Shown here: positions 11,100 through 23,280 of the stretch, one piece after another
Position numbering within the stretch: the first letter of the stretch is position 1
Layout: each line of letters opens with the position of its first letter
Origin: Tricholoma matsutake
Lineage: Eukaryota > Basidiomycota > Agaricomycetes > Agaricales > Tricholomataceae
Direction: 5' to 3'
NCBI GenBank assembly: GCA_026075535.2
Contig: AP026541.1
Coordinates: 9,858,001 to 9,922,000, forward strand
DNA: 64,000 bases
Translations under genes and position numbers: made by a program
The notes under the pieces: generated by a model
The model's input: only the letters and a program-made list of their open reading frames with translations
Databases searched by the model: none
Told to the model about the DNA's origin: nothing

Positions 11100-13020
11100 C
11101 AATCCTCAACCCGCTCATGCAAGGCTCTTAGATGCTCTTCTGCTCGACGGACCTGGGCCTTGGTGGATCGTGTCTCGATTCCTAATTTCCAAATGACAAT
11201 CCCAGGGCAAGTCCTCATGCATAGGATCAAGGCGTACATTGGCGAACACATAATGTTGCACCAGGGGTGCGTCTTCCCAGTTATCAAACTGGTAATACCG
11301 GGACAGGGCATCTGCAATCTTGTTGAGGTTCCCTTTGACATACCGTATGTCAAAGTCGAAGCGCAAGAGGTACTCCATCCACCGGGATTGATGGGCTGAT
11401 AATCGATGCTGGGTCTGGAAAAACTCCAAGGCCTTGTGATCTGTCACCACGTGAAGTCACCAACCTATTAGCTTATCTTCCCACTTGAGAAGTGCCTCAA
11501 GGATCACGATGGTTTTGTGCTCAAAGGTCCTATAGTTCCTTTTAGCATCTGAGAACTTTTTGGATAGGAATCTGGCCAGTCGACAGCTCTGCCATTCAGG
11601 GCCCTGCCTGTACATGGCCCCAACCCTGAATACTGAAGTGTCGCAAATCACCCAGATGGGCTCCTCTGAGCTGGCATCGATGGGTTTTAGAACTGGGGTC
11701 AAACAACAGATGTCTTTGATAGTCTGGGAACAGCTATAGTGCAGAGGACACCAATGGAATGATTGTCCATTCTTTGTCATAGTGGAGAGTGGACTGGCGT
11801 ATGCCAAAATATCGGGGAGGAAGTGGGCTAGGTACTGAACTAGTCCCAAGAACCATTGAACCTCATGATAGTTTCGAGGCACCTTCCATTCTCGTATCCT
11901 TGCCATTTTATCACTGTCAGCGTGGAGGCCCTTGTCATCTATCATATGGCCAAGACATTCAAGTTTCTTGGCATATAGTTCACATTTATCTGCACAAAGG
12001 TACAGTTTATGCTCTAGTAGTCTATGAACATGAGCTGCAGGTGGTGTTGATGTTCAACGACTGAGTCACTGAACACAAAGATATCATTGAGATAAGCGTG
12101 CATGAACCATCCAATGTACTCCCTGAAGATGGAGTTCATCAATTGTTGGAAAGTAGCTGGGGCATTTCAATCGCCCTGCTGCATCACCAGGCTCTCAAAA
12201 GTGCCCAGTACCATCGTGAACACTGTTTTCCAGATGTCCTCTGGGTCGACTGGAATCTGCTCATAAGCATCGGATAAGTTGATCTTCGAACGATACTTTG
12301 CTTGAGCTACATCCAGCCTGATCAGGTCCTGATCAGGGAAAGGTGTCACATTCTTGACGGTATTGTTGTTCCTCTTTTTTGCGTTCACCATGGTACGGAT
12401 GTCCCCATTTTTCTTGGGGACCACCAGCATTGGAGCAGCTGTAAGGGGACTAGGGGGGTGCCCTGTGTGTTTTTCCTATTTTTTATGTTCGTCCCATATT
12501 TTTCCCCACCTCATTTCCTTCTATTCTTCATTTTCTATGATTTTTCCGGATTTTATTACTAATTTTCCCTTGCTATCATGTTTGTATATGTTGACACTTT
12601 TATATTTAGAGGCGGAGTACCCCTTCCGACACATACCCCTTGGTATGATGTCATTCGGCGGCCTTGATCCGCCTATCTCCGCCTTTTTCTATTTTTAGGT
12701 TATATTTGATTTTTGTCGTCTTCACATATACTGGGCATCAGCAAGGGGATCCTTAGAGTTTTCTCTTCGGATTTCCCTTTGCTAGGTGTGCCCCCAATCC
12801 CTGTATTATGTAGTATAATTTTAACTTCGGATTTCCCTTTGCTAGAGGCTTAGGTTGCCCTTATAGCAGCTTGCTCCATGTGTGCTGGTCTCCACCATCC
12901 CACCCGACAATACCTCTCAATCTTATTGGCGAGGGGTTGTCACATCAAGTCGGGACACTTAGGTAAGTGGTAGTTATACCTCTTCTTTTCATCCACCAAT
13001 GGGATTTGATGGATGATCTC
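11100..13020 (-). pseudogene. Gypsy A reverse transcriptase and RNase H (interrupted)
   Basis: The RT start (DEKKRYNYHLPKCPD..GWWRPAHMEQAA) lies at 13020-12871. It resumes after the solo LTR as APMLVVPKKNGDIRT..TPFPDQDLIRLDVAQAKYRSKINLSDAYEQI (12439-12167). The catalytic box reads YLND (about 12084-12095) instead of YLDD, and a TGA interrupts GD-NAPATFQQ. RNase H follows at 11945-11115 (WVICDTSVFRVGAM, VTDHKALEFFQ, NKIADALSRY). The element cannot be autonomous now. Confidence 0.85.
12440..12865. mobile_element. Solo LTR inserted in gypsy A RT
   Basis: A 426-bp insertion, plus-strand ends TGTAAGGGG and GCCCTTATA, flanked by GCAGC on both sides (12435-12439 and 12866-12870), a 5-bp target duplication. 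Removing it with one GCAGC restores the RT frame (EQAA-PMLVV). The right end has TA where CA is expected, consistent with one transition. It holds two direct copies of CTTCGGATTTCCCTTTGCTA near 12765 and 12823, and no coding sequence. Most likely left by LTR-LTR recombination. Confidence 0.85.
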
Positions 13021-13035
13021 CCTCATTGGAGGGAG

Positions 13036-13967
13036 TCATTCTGGCACACCCTGCAGGATGTCCTTGCAGACCTCAAGCCATTCCTCCCACAACTGGGGAA
13101 TGTCCTTCTTGCCCAAAGGTCCTTGGGCCTTTGTGCTCTTGGCTAGCTCTTCGCAGATAGCAAAGAGCGCTTCATTCAGGTCTGACAGTTGCTGTTCTGA
13201 GAGCACCTCCTGCACTGTGGGGCGACCTAGATCGATCCCGCAATTTGGTCCCTCGGGGTATCTGTCCCGAGTAAACTCCTCAATGTATTCATCCCAATCG
13301 CCAGAGTCCTTGTGGTCGCTCTCTGGCTCCTGGTCAAGGCCCCTATTTGAGGAATCCAAGTCTTCGTCTTTGGGCCCCAGGAGGATGGGGTCTGATGTCC
13401 CCAATCCATGCCCCTTATGGGGACGATCCACATCATTCTCCTCCTTCATTGTCACGGAGGCCCAGCCTCTAGATGGAGGCTGGGCCAAAACCGAACTTAT
13501 CCCTAGCTGATTGGGATCCTTCAATACGCTGACAGCGGCACGAGGGCCACCATCGAGTCACTCATCCTGTACAGGTTGAGTTCTCATGGCATATCTGCAT
13601 ACTTGTTGAAAAGTGCTTTTGCTCTCAACAATGGTGGGGAGGACCTGGCCCTGAAACCACACCTGGTCTTGCTCAAAGTCCAGGATGAGCCCATATTTCC
13701 TCATAAACACTGTACCCACGATGGCGTCATATCTATCGAGGTTGATCACATTGAAATAATGATTGGCTCTTACAGTCCTAATTCAAACTCTGCAAAGAGC
13801 CTGAAATTGATGTTGGACTGACTTCCCACTGTACCTAGCTGGAGGGGTACTGGGTCCTCCAGCTCATGCACTTTCAGATTTGCAGATATGGTAAACTCAG
13901 GTGAAACTGAGTCTGCCATACACCCCGAGTCTAGAAGTATGTTAGCTTCAAGACCATGGATCTTCAT
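13036..13967 (-). pseudogene. Gypsy A aspartic protease and linker to RT
   Basis: The protease begins around 13967 with MKIHGLEANILLDSGC; the catalytic Asp-Ser-Gly is at about 13931-13923. The flap and C-terminal strand follow in another frame (DRYDAIVGTVFMRKYG, 13749-13690). From 13524 to 13036 is a 162-residue acidic stretch (DSGDWDEYIEEF..LFAICEELAK) linking protease to RT. Retropepsins act as dimers to process Gag-Pol. Frameshifts separate the pieces. Confidence 0.75.
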
Positions 13968-14199
13968 CCTTACGATGAAGCATCAGTTGTCCTTCTCAGT
14001 TTGAGGAGGTTGGACAATTTTCTTGGATGACTTCCTCAGGGCAGGGGGGTGCCTGAGGTTCATGGAGATGGGAGGGGAGGAGTCAGTGATCACCCCCATC
14101 TGCTCAGGGGGATGACTTGGTTCAACCGTCTCCTCCTTGGATACTGATTGCATAGAGGGACACGAGTCAGATGCTGAATCTGACTCATAAGCATAGATT

Positions 14200-15633
14200 G
14201 CCTCCCAGATGGCTCCAAATCATTTGGGGTCATCGCCTTCATCAGATCCTGATTCATTGTCTGAGTTCAGGGGGTATGGATCCCCATCAGAACTGTATTG
14301 GGATCCCAACACATCCTGGTCTGATTCCTCAGGATCACTATGAACTAATGCCAATTGTTCATCCTCCACTGGAGGGGGATCATTCTTGGCGCCATCAAGT
14401 TCCTCGCAGGCGGTGTACATCCTCATGCCCGTATGGGGTTTCGATTGTCCCGGGGTATTGTACTCGGGACACTTCTTATCAGTGGAGTAATGACCTAATC
14501 CCCCACACTTGTAGCAGGTGGGAGGAGGCTTGGTTTCCTCATACTTTTTAGTAGGGGCATGATCTCTGGGAGTCCAGTCTCCAGATACGGGTGTCTTCCT
14601 ATCCTCCTGATGAGGTTTCTTCCTCGCAGAAAACACTTTGCGAGTTCTATTGGGCCTGTCCCTGTTCCTAGGTCAACTGTCTCGCCTGGGTGGATCTCGG
14701 GTTTGTTCGTGAGATTGCTCAGGGGACCGACCCTCCTGGGCAAAGGTGGTCACCTTGGGTTTTGGAACATCCTTACTGGAAGACAGGGCCTCCACCAGGC
14801 ACTTATGCTCCTGGTATCTCTTCTTCTTCCTGAATATTTCTTTGGCCTCACAGGCATAGTACAGGATGGTATCTGTGGAACTGGCTTCCGTGGAACAGCC
14901 TTTGTCAAATATGAAAGACACCATAGTCTGGAGTAACCCAGACAAAAGTTGGGTCTTGAAGGTGAAACAGTCTGGGGCTCAGATCATCCTGGTAGCATAT
15001 TGCTCCAGTTTATGGTAATAGCTCATGACTCCTTTGACTACATCATATTTCACCTTTGCAAAGTGATCGGCCATGTCATGGGTAGCATTGTAATGTATAA
15101 ACCAATTGTATAGACTGGTGATCACATCCTTAAAAGACCACTGGGCCCGGTGGCGGTATACTCTGTCCACGTTGTCCTCAAACCAGGTCAGGGCTACTCC
15201 TTCTAGGTACATGCCTATATACTCAATCCTTTCAGCATTGAGACTGGGACCACTTGTTTTGTTCACCTTCAACCATCAAAGGAGAGCATTCAGCCACCGT
15301 TTGAACACCTCAGTATCTGAGCTCCCACCATAAGTTAGGGGAGTGGGAACACAGGGTCCATTCTTTCAATCCAGGAGCAATTCCACGGTTGCGGACACCT
15401 TATTGTTGATCTGCTGCATTGCCTTCAAATATTTGGAAGGGCAATGGGTGCCTTTATCTTGGTAGGATTTGAGCTCCCCACCATACCCTCATCGATGGGA
15501 ACAGGCATCTGTGTGAGCAGAGGCAGACGGGGTATCTCCTCGATGACTGATGCTTGGGTTGGGTCTCGACCTTGAGCGGGACTGAGAATTAGGGTGAAGG
15601 AGGCTATGCTCTTTGACCTAGTCCTGCTCATCA
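14200..15633 (-). pseudogene. Gypsy A gag, C-terminal part (capsid and zinc knuckle)
   Basis: Minus-strand pieces: a Ser/Arg-rich stretch next to the insertion (about 15633-15480), a capsid-like region (15272-14979, ALTWFEDNVDRVYR..KVKYDVVKGVMSYYHKLEQYA), then 14945-14670 and 14636-14220. The last holds a zinc knuckle with CYKC at 14516, GLGH, and a final Cys after six residues instead of the usual four (C-X2-C-X4-H-X6-C). The N-terminal half of gag is at 43282-44351 because the 27.6-kb element landed between the two. An ATG at 15634 beside the junction is an accident of the insertion site. Confidence 0.75.
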
Positions 15634-15960
15634 CACAACAGGCAGGGCAAAGGTCTTCCTCAGAGAAAATACAGAGAAAAAGTGGAGAAAATTACACTTT
15701 TTCATGTGGCAAACAAGTAGGGAAAAACAGGTGAAAATAAGTAATATTCACTTGATATTCTCTGCAATCTGCCCAAGGGAAAATATATCATCTTTATGGA
15801 GGGAAATAAAAGGGAATTTGAAGTGAAAAGAACTTATTTTCTCATGATTTCCCCATGATGTTTGCCAAGGAAAAAATTGTTATATTCCCTGTGAGAGCAA
15901 GTCAGAAATCTGGGGTGAATATAAGTTATGTTTTTCTAATATTGGCCTGGTAAATCGTGC
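15634..15960 (+). repeat. A-rich subterminal block of giant element
   Basis: About 300 bp rich in GGGAAAATA, GAGAAAAT, GTGAAAATAAG and similar words, mirrored at 42950-43278. Many short degenerate repeats next to the ends are typical of CACTA-like elements, where they bind transposase; that role here is inference. No coding sequence. Confidence 0.6.
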
Positions 15961-16552
15961 ATGAAAAAGTGTTATTTTCTCCTCGTGTTTGCCAGATTTT
16001 CTCCTGGAGAAAAAAGAAACCCCTGTCTGCTTATGTCAGCAGTGGCGCTGGCACCGACGCTGCGCCCACCAGTGACAGCCCAGTGACTTGTCAGTGTAGC
16101 ACCAGCGCACAGAGCAGCACCTGTTCAGCATTCAGCACAGCACCTCTCAGCGCACCTTTTTCAATCCATATTGAAGTTTTTCTGCCAAGTTATCTCTCTT
16201 CCATGAAAACTGTCAGCATTCTTCATGTTACATATACTAATTCAATCTGTAGTGGACATCATATACCTAATGTGATGACAGCGCAGTCAAGCAGCTGCAC
16301 AATCCTCTCTGGGTCTTTCCTCTGCATTCTTATCTCCTCCACTGTCACTAGCCTTCACCTGTGCCTGATTCAACATTCCCATTTCTTTTTCTTTAGCATG
16401 TGTCACACCGATCCAGGTCCATGGAATTGGTGCTCAGACATCAGCAAAGCCATCAACATTTCTCTGTGAACTGAATTTTACACCTTTTCTGTTCCGTCAA
16501 AGAGACTTGAGCAGGAGAGCATGCCATCCCTCTGCCTCAATCAAATACACCA

Positions 16553-18350
16553 TTGCCAGTAGTCACTACTTTGCACCCCAGTGGCAAATCTGGAATGGTA
16601 GAGGAAGAACAAGAATATTCTAAGCATGACACAGTCTGTTCAATGGATATCACAGATGTCCATATTTTGCCTCCCCACTCAGATGTTGAGCAGAACTTGA
16701 ATCAAGTCCCATCCGCAGACGACCAATCTGCAGACGAGCATGCTGAATCTCAAGATTGAAGTGAAGCAACGTTCTCGTCAGATGGCGGGGAGCCAACACC
16801 CTACCCAAATTGATGCAATGGTCAAGCTGCACAACTGTCTCCTGGCGTTCTTTCCTCTGCATTCTCCTCCCCTGCACCATCACTAACCTTTACTCCAACA
16901 CCAGCCTTCCCCCGACCCCGTGCCCGATTCGACGTTACCCCTGCCAATGAGTTACTTGCCACCCCAGATCCACAAGAGAGCACATATGAACACGAGCAAC
17001 ATCCAACAGAAGACCACAGCCACGAAGAGCCATTAACCCCTCACACTCAACACCGCTCCTTCCTTCTCTCCATAATCAACTTGACAACCCATCCCTGTCT
17101 CAAATTCCCAACCCCTCATCCGCGGAACAACCTCAACCCAGCCACTCCAAGCATTGCTGATTCTACACTGGGATCTTGTCCCAGCTCTAGAGCTAGAACA
17201 AATCTACAAACAGCCTTCGCAGGGGCTGCATCATGACAGGAGCAGGCCGCGGTCCATGTGCATCACATCCCTTGGCACAAACCATCCTCCCATCACCAGG
17301 GTCATCTGATTGGGAATCTGCCTTGCCTACATCAGGAAGACAGGAATCAGTCCACCAATGGGCCCCAGTGCCAGTAAACCTGTCTCTGTATGATGGGACA
17401 GGTGTCGGCAATCATGCATCCTTTATCTCTACTGCATCCTCCCATGATTTAACAATGCATCATCGCGTTAATACAACATTTGATCCTGCAATGGGTTTTG
17501 GTGCAGGTGCACCTGGACTGTTGGACGATTTAGTGCGAAGGATTATCAGAATGGGCTGGATTGGAGGTTGCAGGAGGAAGAATGAGGCACTCATGGATAG
17601 ATTGAGGAGGCTTGAAGAGGAGAAAAAGGCGGGGCTAATGGTTGTTGCTTTGGCTTCTGCTGGTGGCAGAGGGAGAAGGGCAAGTGCTGGTGCAGCTTTG
17701 GGGGATGTGGAGGAAGATGTTGGAGGGCAAGCGGGGCAAGCGCTGCTATAGTGCACACTGAAACCCTCGATGACAAACTCACAGCAAAATCCAGACGATG
17801 GCTGCAGCCAAAGAACAAATGCGAGATAGAATGGTTTGCGAATGGGATGTAAGTGTCTTGTAAATTGTAATTGGTCAGCTCTGATACTTCATTGTTTAGG
17901 GCATGGATGAAGGAAAAGGCAGAATTGGAAGATATGTTGGATGCACTTAAGGAGGAGGTGGCTAAATGCATAGGAGAGAAAGATGAGACTGAGAAGGCAC
18001 TGAATGAGGAGATGGAAGAGAGGGCAAAGAATAAGGAGCGATGGAAAGACCGGATGGTTGAGGAAGCAATCATCAAAGGGTTGGAAGAGAAAGCAGAGGT
18101 GGCAGAGAGGAGGACCAAGGATGTAGAGGAAGATGGTGCTCATGCCAGACAGCTAGAGAAGAGGCTGGCTGAGGCAGAAGGGGAACTTGAGCCATGGAGA
18201 GCTGAAAAGGCTGAATGGGTGCTTGGCGGTGAGTTTCAGGAGGCCAACAAGCATGTCGCAAAGATCATGGGTGACCTCCAAAATGCCAATTCACAGCTCA
18301 AAGAGCTCGAGGAAACAAATGCGGATGAGCTAGCAACTAAAAAGGAATGA
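16553..18350 (+). CDS. Coiled-coil cargo gene of the giant element, left copy
   Basis: Unrecognised multi-exon gene. Segments: acidic 16553-16759; a Pro/His-rich open frame around 16850-17235 without ATG; 17233-17751 (Gly/Ser-rich, ending DRLRRLEEEKK..GGRGRRAS); then an intron at about 17850-17899 (GTAAGT..GTTTAG). The next exon runs to 18350 and is a strong coiled coil (KEEVAKCIGEKDETEKA, EKRLAEAEGELE). Across that intron the frame reads WFANGM-AWMKEK. The right-arm copy (40563-42359) keeps the last exon at equal length with four amino-acid differences, hinting at past constraint or recent duplication. No catalytic motif seen; the exact exon chain upstream is uncertain. Confidence 0.45.
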
Positions 18351-19268
18351 ATAAAGCAGATGGAGAAGGTGGTACAACAGGCTGATGAAGAACTGCACGC
18401 TGCCAAAGCTTATGTTGCTGAGGTGGAAGGGCTGAACAATACTACCACCCCCTTAATATCTCCATTGATTGTGGAAACCATCTGGAATGAGAAAACAAAT
18501 GTAATTACAGTTGGATGACCATTGGTGTGGCATAAACACCTCTGCCCTAAACTGATGCCCATCATACTTCAGCAAAACAACAAAAAAAAATGCAAGCAAG
18601 AACACCTGCTATGCTGATTGGTGTACAATCCAGGGACACATATATTCCTTGTAATAGAGAGCATAAACAGATCTCAGGCATGCATAGTGACACATATGAT
18701 GCAGACAGGTCTACATTCACTTTGGAGTGGGCAGCTAATCATACAGCGTCGTTAGCACAAATTCAAAATCATCTGCAAATATGTAGCACTTACTATGACT
18801 TATCGCCTATCGACTCAAAGTTGACACTGCCTAACTGTCCGCCGAGAGTTCCCATAATTCGAACTGCATTTTGCAACCTTATGGTCGCATCCAAATCAAC
18901 AATGTCACTCTTTTGTCGTGTCTAAAATGGATGATGTCACTGATTCATCGCGTCTAATTGATGACATCACTGATTCGAGGAAAGATTAAGAAGGACCTGA
19001 AATAACAAAATGACAGAAATCCAGGGTCTGCAACTCGGCAAGAGTAGCAGGACGGAACACTTCTAAGGTGCAATTCTTTTTCTGACCTTGGTATGAACAT
19101 CCTGTCGATGACGTGACTCACTCGATAAAAATCATTGGCCTAACAAAATAGAACAACAAGTGAGGATTGATAATAGGTGAAAATTATCAAGGGAGCGAAC
19201 ACTTTCCCCTGGAGAGGAACAGCGAACAAGGCTGTCTCCATGTCTACCTGAGAGAATGGGAGGAGAAG
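18351..19268. other. Arm segment without supportable gene
   Basis: Mirrored at about 39670-40560. Short frames such as 18590-18925 (mirror 39988-40323) are open in both arms, but I see no domain, consistent introns or codon pattern that supports a gene. Confidence 0.4.
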
Positions 19269-19944
19269 TGTTAAGACTATAGGTCCTTAACTCAGCCTTG
19301 GCTTTGTATGTTACAGTTGGAGGCTTTCCAACTATCTTGTATCGCACTAGGAGGCTTTCCTAGTGTATCGGGCTTCCTGCCTTCACTTGGGTACTTCCTC
19401 AGGTCGTCACGGCTGTCCGTACTCAGAGGCTTTCTGAGCAGACTGTAGGTTTGTATATCACAGTTGGAGGCTTTCCAACTGTCGAGTTTGATGTTATCAC
19501 AGCTAGGGGCTTCCTAAGCTGTCGAGTGTTCTGGTTGAGTCTAAGACCGTTATTTGAATTAGGTCAAGCTGAGGAATACAGGCAGTATTACTACAGCTTA
19601 TATACAGTTCAAAGATACCTATCATCCAATCGGAATGCAGGATCGTTATCAAGTAGAAATAGAAAGAACAATAGAAATGACAGGCCTCATGCCTCGCATG
19701 AGGCATCCGATGTCATGGAGTGCTGTGGCGCAGCATGTTGATCGTGAGAGTCCGACATCATGGACCTCATGTCAAGGGGCTGTCATACCACAGCATGTGT
19801 GGGACTGGGTTCAGGTGCATGGAGTCACCATGTGTCAAAGCGTCTCCCATTGGAAGTGAGTCGAGTTGAATCAGAAAAATAAAGTACCCGGTCTTGCTGG
19901 CATACATCTGGTCGTCCTGGGTTACAATAACAAAAATCGTAACA
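19269..19944 (-). repeat. 3' LTR of gypsy B
   Basis: 676 bp. The minus-strand sequence just before it (19945-19957) is AGAAAGAGGGTGA-like, a polypurine tract. It carries the same five hairpins as the 5' LTR (19315-19333, 19347-19363, 19422-19438, 19460-19482, 19499-19522). Open frames in it (19451-19741 and others) recur in the other LTR and are not genes. Confidence 0.95.
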
Positions 19945-19976
19945 TCACCCTCTTTCTATCTTTGAAGTCACTGACT

Positions 19977-20324
19977 TCAAATAATATCTTCGTTCCTCCT
20001 CCAGGGTCTGATCGCATGTGGTGTGGATAGATGAATGGGTCGGGGTTGAGGGGTGCGATGGAGGAATAACTTGTGTCCAAACTCAGACCACGATTGGGTT
20101 CTTCTGGTTCGTGCTGCCTCAGGCAGTGGTGTCAGCGGGGTGGTGATCTCGTTGAGAGGTGGGTTCTCCATAGGGCATTGTAAAATAGAGAATTTGATGT
20201 CAGTAATCAGGGGTTCAGGTCTTGGTCGAAAGATGGCATAGAGGCAGAATACAAAGGTCAGGGCTGCAGCCACAGCCAGGATCGTGCCAATGACGATGGC
20301 AAGGATCTCAATCCCTGTGGGCAT
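19977..20324 (-). CDS. Small membrane-protein ORF downstream of gypsy B pol
   Basis: 115 codons starting at 20324, only 10 nt after the pol stop (20335-20337) and ending about 30 nt before the polypurine tract. Residues about 5-33 form one strong hydrophobic segment (ILAIVIGTILAVAAALTFVF), followed by Pro-rich and Arg-rich cytosolic-looking sequence. It is in the position where envelope-like genes sit in some retroelements, but it is far too short for a fusion glycoprotein and has no signal-peptide cleavage pattern or Cys-rich ectodomain. The frame is intact although pol upstream has stops. The 10-nt spacing suggests reinitiation after pol. Function unknown. Confidence 0.6.
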   Translation of the reverse strand: MPTGIEILAIVIGTILAVAAALTFVFCLYAIFRPRPEPLITDIKFSILQCPMENPPLNEITTPLTPLPEAARTRRTQSWSEFGHKLFLHRTPQPRPIHLSTPHAIRPWRRNEDII

Positions 20325-20334
20325 GGTTCCACCT

Positions 20335-21626
20335 CTACAGCCGTCGCTGTTGTTTATATGCTCCTAGAATTCTTTCGGCATGTTTTAGATTTCCCTCGGG
20401 CTCCCATGAGTTCTCTGAGGTCAGGTATCCAACCCACTTTACTAGGAAGTGCATGGTCTTTCCTTTCTTCTTATGTCCGATGATCGCTTCCACTTCATAT
20501 TCCAATTTGCCTTCTATCAGATCGGGTGGCGGTTCTGGGAAGTTCAGTCCATGAGTTTTGGTTTCTTTATATGGGGAGAGGAGTGCCACATGGAATATCG
20601 GGTGTATTTTCCACTGTTCTGGTAACTTCAGTCGGTAGGAGAGTGGGCTCAGGACCTTGTCGATGGTGAATGGTCCTTCTCTCTTCGGTGCGAGCTTCCT
20701 CATTGCATGCATCGTCTTGAGGTTCTTTGCTTCTAGCCACACTCTGTCTCCTTCTTTGAATGGGGTGAAGTGTCTTGTTATCCTTTCCACCATCATCTGT
20801 CTGGCTAACTCATGAGTTGCCTTTGCTTCGTCTCGGGCTTGTTGCAGTGCAACAATTTGCTTCTCGATAGCCGGTATGTTCGTTTTCAAGTATGGGAGGG
20901 GGATCACCTTGGGCTCGTAGCCCATCATGAGGTAGAATGGAGAGTTCTTCTGTACAGAGTGGGTTCTCTGGTTGTGTGTGAACTCCACGGTCAGGAGGAG
21001 GTGTTTCCAATTCTCCTGGTTGTTCAAGCAGAAGATTCGTAAGTATACTTCCACTTCTTGGTTCACCTGTTCTGTCTCCCCATCGGTCTGGGGGTGGTAT
21101 GCTGTGCTCATTGCCAGCTTGATTCCGAGCAGTCTTCCTAGCTCTTGGAACAGCTGCGAGGTGAATCTGGGATCTCTGTCAGAGATGATCTTGTCTGGGA
21201 GGCTGAATCGTTTGTAGACATTGTCTAGATAGAGGGTGGCCACTCCCAATGCATCTATAGTTTTCCTGCAAGGGATAGAAATTAACCCCCTTCATAGGCC
21301 CATGGTCTACCACAACCATGAGTGCATCATAACCATCAGACTCTGGTAGGTCGGTTATGAAATCTGTTGTCACCATCGTGAATGGTCTTGTTGCTTTGGA
21401 TTTAATTGGTTGTAGAGGCGGTGTCATCGGGTGGGTGTTGACCTTCATTTGCTGGCATGTTGCGCATCCAGTGACATAGTTTTTGATGTATGTCATCATT
21501 CCTGGCCACCAGTAGTCTCTCCTAACCATTCCAGTTGTCTGCCATTGTCCCAGGTGTCCGCTGGTCGTGGTATTTTTGCACCAGCTTCTTCCATAGATCT
21601 CTGTTGTCCGGGACGTAGCACCTGTC
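20335..21626 (-). pseudogene. Gypsy B integrase with GPY/F module and chromodomain
   Basis: Core catalytic residues lie in TTDFITDLP, ISDRDPRFTS and HPQTDGETEQ. From 21249 to 20335 the frame is intact through the GPF module (KREGPFTIDKVL) and a C-terminal chromodomain (EYEVEAIIGHKKKGKTMHFLVKW, then GYLTSENSWEPE). Upstream lesions: a TGA in place of Arg right after LLFF (about 21625), a frameshift near 21575, and a 1-nt insertion near 21280 before TIDALGVATLY. Expected product: integrase that inserts the cDNA, with the chromodomain guiding it to heterochromatin-like sites. Confidence 0.85.
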
Positions 21627-23280
21627 TCAGAAGAATAGAAGGCCGTCTTCTATCTTCCAGTCTTCTAATGCCAATTTTATCGGTGGCATTCCCTTGGTTT
21701 TTAGCGCCTCAATTGCACTTTTCACCAGATCATCTTTCATGATACTCCCTGCGAGTAAGTCATGCATTTCGGTGTCAATGAATTTCACGAATACTGTTTC
21801 TGGCAGCATCGTGACGTCTTCATTATTGTTGTCTTCTTCCAGTACGTGATCTGCTCTCCATGATAATGCATTGCTCTGTACCATCTGTGATCCAGGCACA
21901 TGGATGATTTGCAAGTCAAACTCCAGTAGGAATAAGCTCCATCTTGCCTGTCGTCTGTTCAGTTTCTGTGCCATTCGGAAGTACGTCAAGTTCTTGTGGT
22001 CCGACAGGATTACCACCGGGTGTTCTGAACCCAGTAGGTAGTGTCTCCAGGTCTCTAGCGATTGTATTATCGCTAGCAGCTCCCTGTCATAGATCTCATA
22101 GTTCCATTCCATTGGTGTTAGCGCATGCGATATGTATCCACACAGATGCCAGTACCCATTCATATCCCTTTGTCTCAGCACTCCTCCTGTCACATGTTTT
22201 GAGGCATCTGATTCAATCGTGAATGGCTTTGTCGGGTCTGGCATCAGCAGTACCGGTGCTTCTGCAAATTTCCTTTTCAGCGTTTGAAAGGCCTGTTCAC
22301 ATTCTGTTGTCCAGTCGAACATTTTGTTCTTCTTTGTCAGTTCATTAAGCAGCCTGCTTGTCTCCGCAAAATGTCCGATAAACTTCCTGTAGAAGTTTCC
22401 AAATCCCAGGAAAAATCTGACTGCCTTTATGTTTGTCGGGGTTGGCCAATCCTGTATACCTGCCAGTTTTGTGTTGTCCATGGCAATTTCGTTGGGTCGG
22501 ATGATCAGACCCAAGAATTCCACTTTGTGGATGTTGAATTTGCATTTCTCTGGTTTCAGGTATAAGTTGTTTTCTGCCAGTCTTTGCAGTACCCTCTTTG
22601 TCCTTTCCTGGTGTTTGTTCTGATCCTTGGAGAATATCAGGATGTTGTCCATGTAAATCACGAGCCATCCCTCTCTGATCATGTCACAGAATATCTTGTT
22701 CATCATTGCCTGGAAGGTCGCCGGTGAGTTGCATAATCCGAAGAACATCACCATTGGTTCAAACAGCCCTCGGTTCATCTTGAAGGCTGCTTTCCATTGA
22801 TCTCTGTCCTTGATTCTGACATTGTGATATCCCCATCGGATGTCCAATTTCGTAAACCATTTCGCCCCTCTTAGTTTGTCCAACAGGTCTCCTACCAGCG
22901 GCAGCAGGTAGGTGTTCTTGATCATTCCATTATTCAAGTACCTGTAATCTTGGCAGGGCCATAGCGCATCTGAGTCCTTCTTCGCAACAAAGAAGAATGG
23001 CGATGCCATGGGCGATTTTGATGGTCGAATGTATCCTTTCTGTAGGCTTTCGTCGAGAAACTCATTGAGTTTCTTTTGTTCTGCCGGTGACAACGGGTAA
23101 ACCCTGCAATCTTTTGCCATAAAGTCCATTTTCAGTTTGATTGCATGATCCCAGGGTCTTGATTCTAGGAATCTCTCTGATGCTTCCTTTTCAAATATCC
23201 ATCGGTACTCCTTATACTGTTCTGGGAGTAGTTTGTTGATAGGTCGTCTCCTCAGCTCAAGGACCGATTCACCACTTTAG
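21627..23280 (-). pseudogene. Gypsy B reverse transcriptase and RNase H
   Basis: Uninterrupted frame from about 23270 (LELRRRPINKLLPEQY) through an internal Met at 23129 to a TGA near 21625. RT motifs: KLDIRWGYHNVRI (first catalytic Asp), FGLCNSPATFQ, and VIYMDNILIF, where the second Asp of the usual YxDD box is Asn. RNase H follows (FTIESDASKHVTGG, YDRELLAI, ILSDHKNL). The 500-codon frame with only one end stop shows limited decay compared with gypsy A. Whether YMDN is family-wide or a C-to-T type mutation cannot be told from one copy. Confidence 0.9.

Noticed and set aside
19451..19859. Frames of 74-96 codons in the LTR of gypsy B
   Set aside because: Repeated at 27126-27576 in the other LTR; LTRs are non-coding and the frames carry different start and stop sites.
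19977..20324. Envelope gene of a retrovirus
   Set aside because: Only 115 codons, one helix, no Cys-rich ectodomain or fusion peptide; called only a small membrane ORF.
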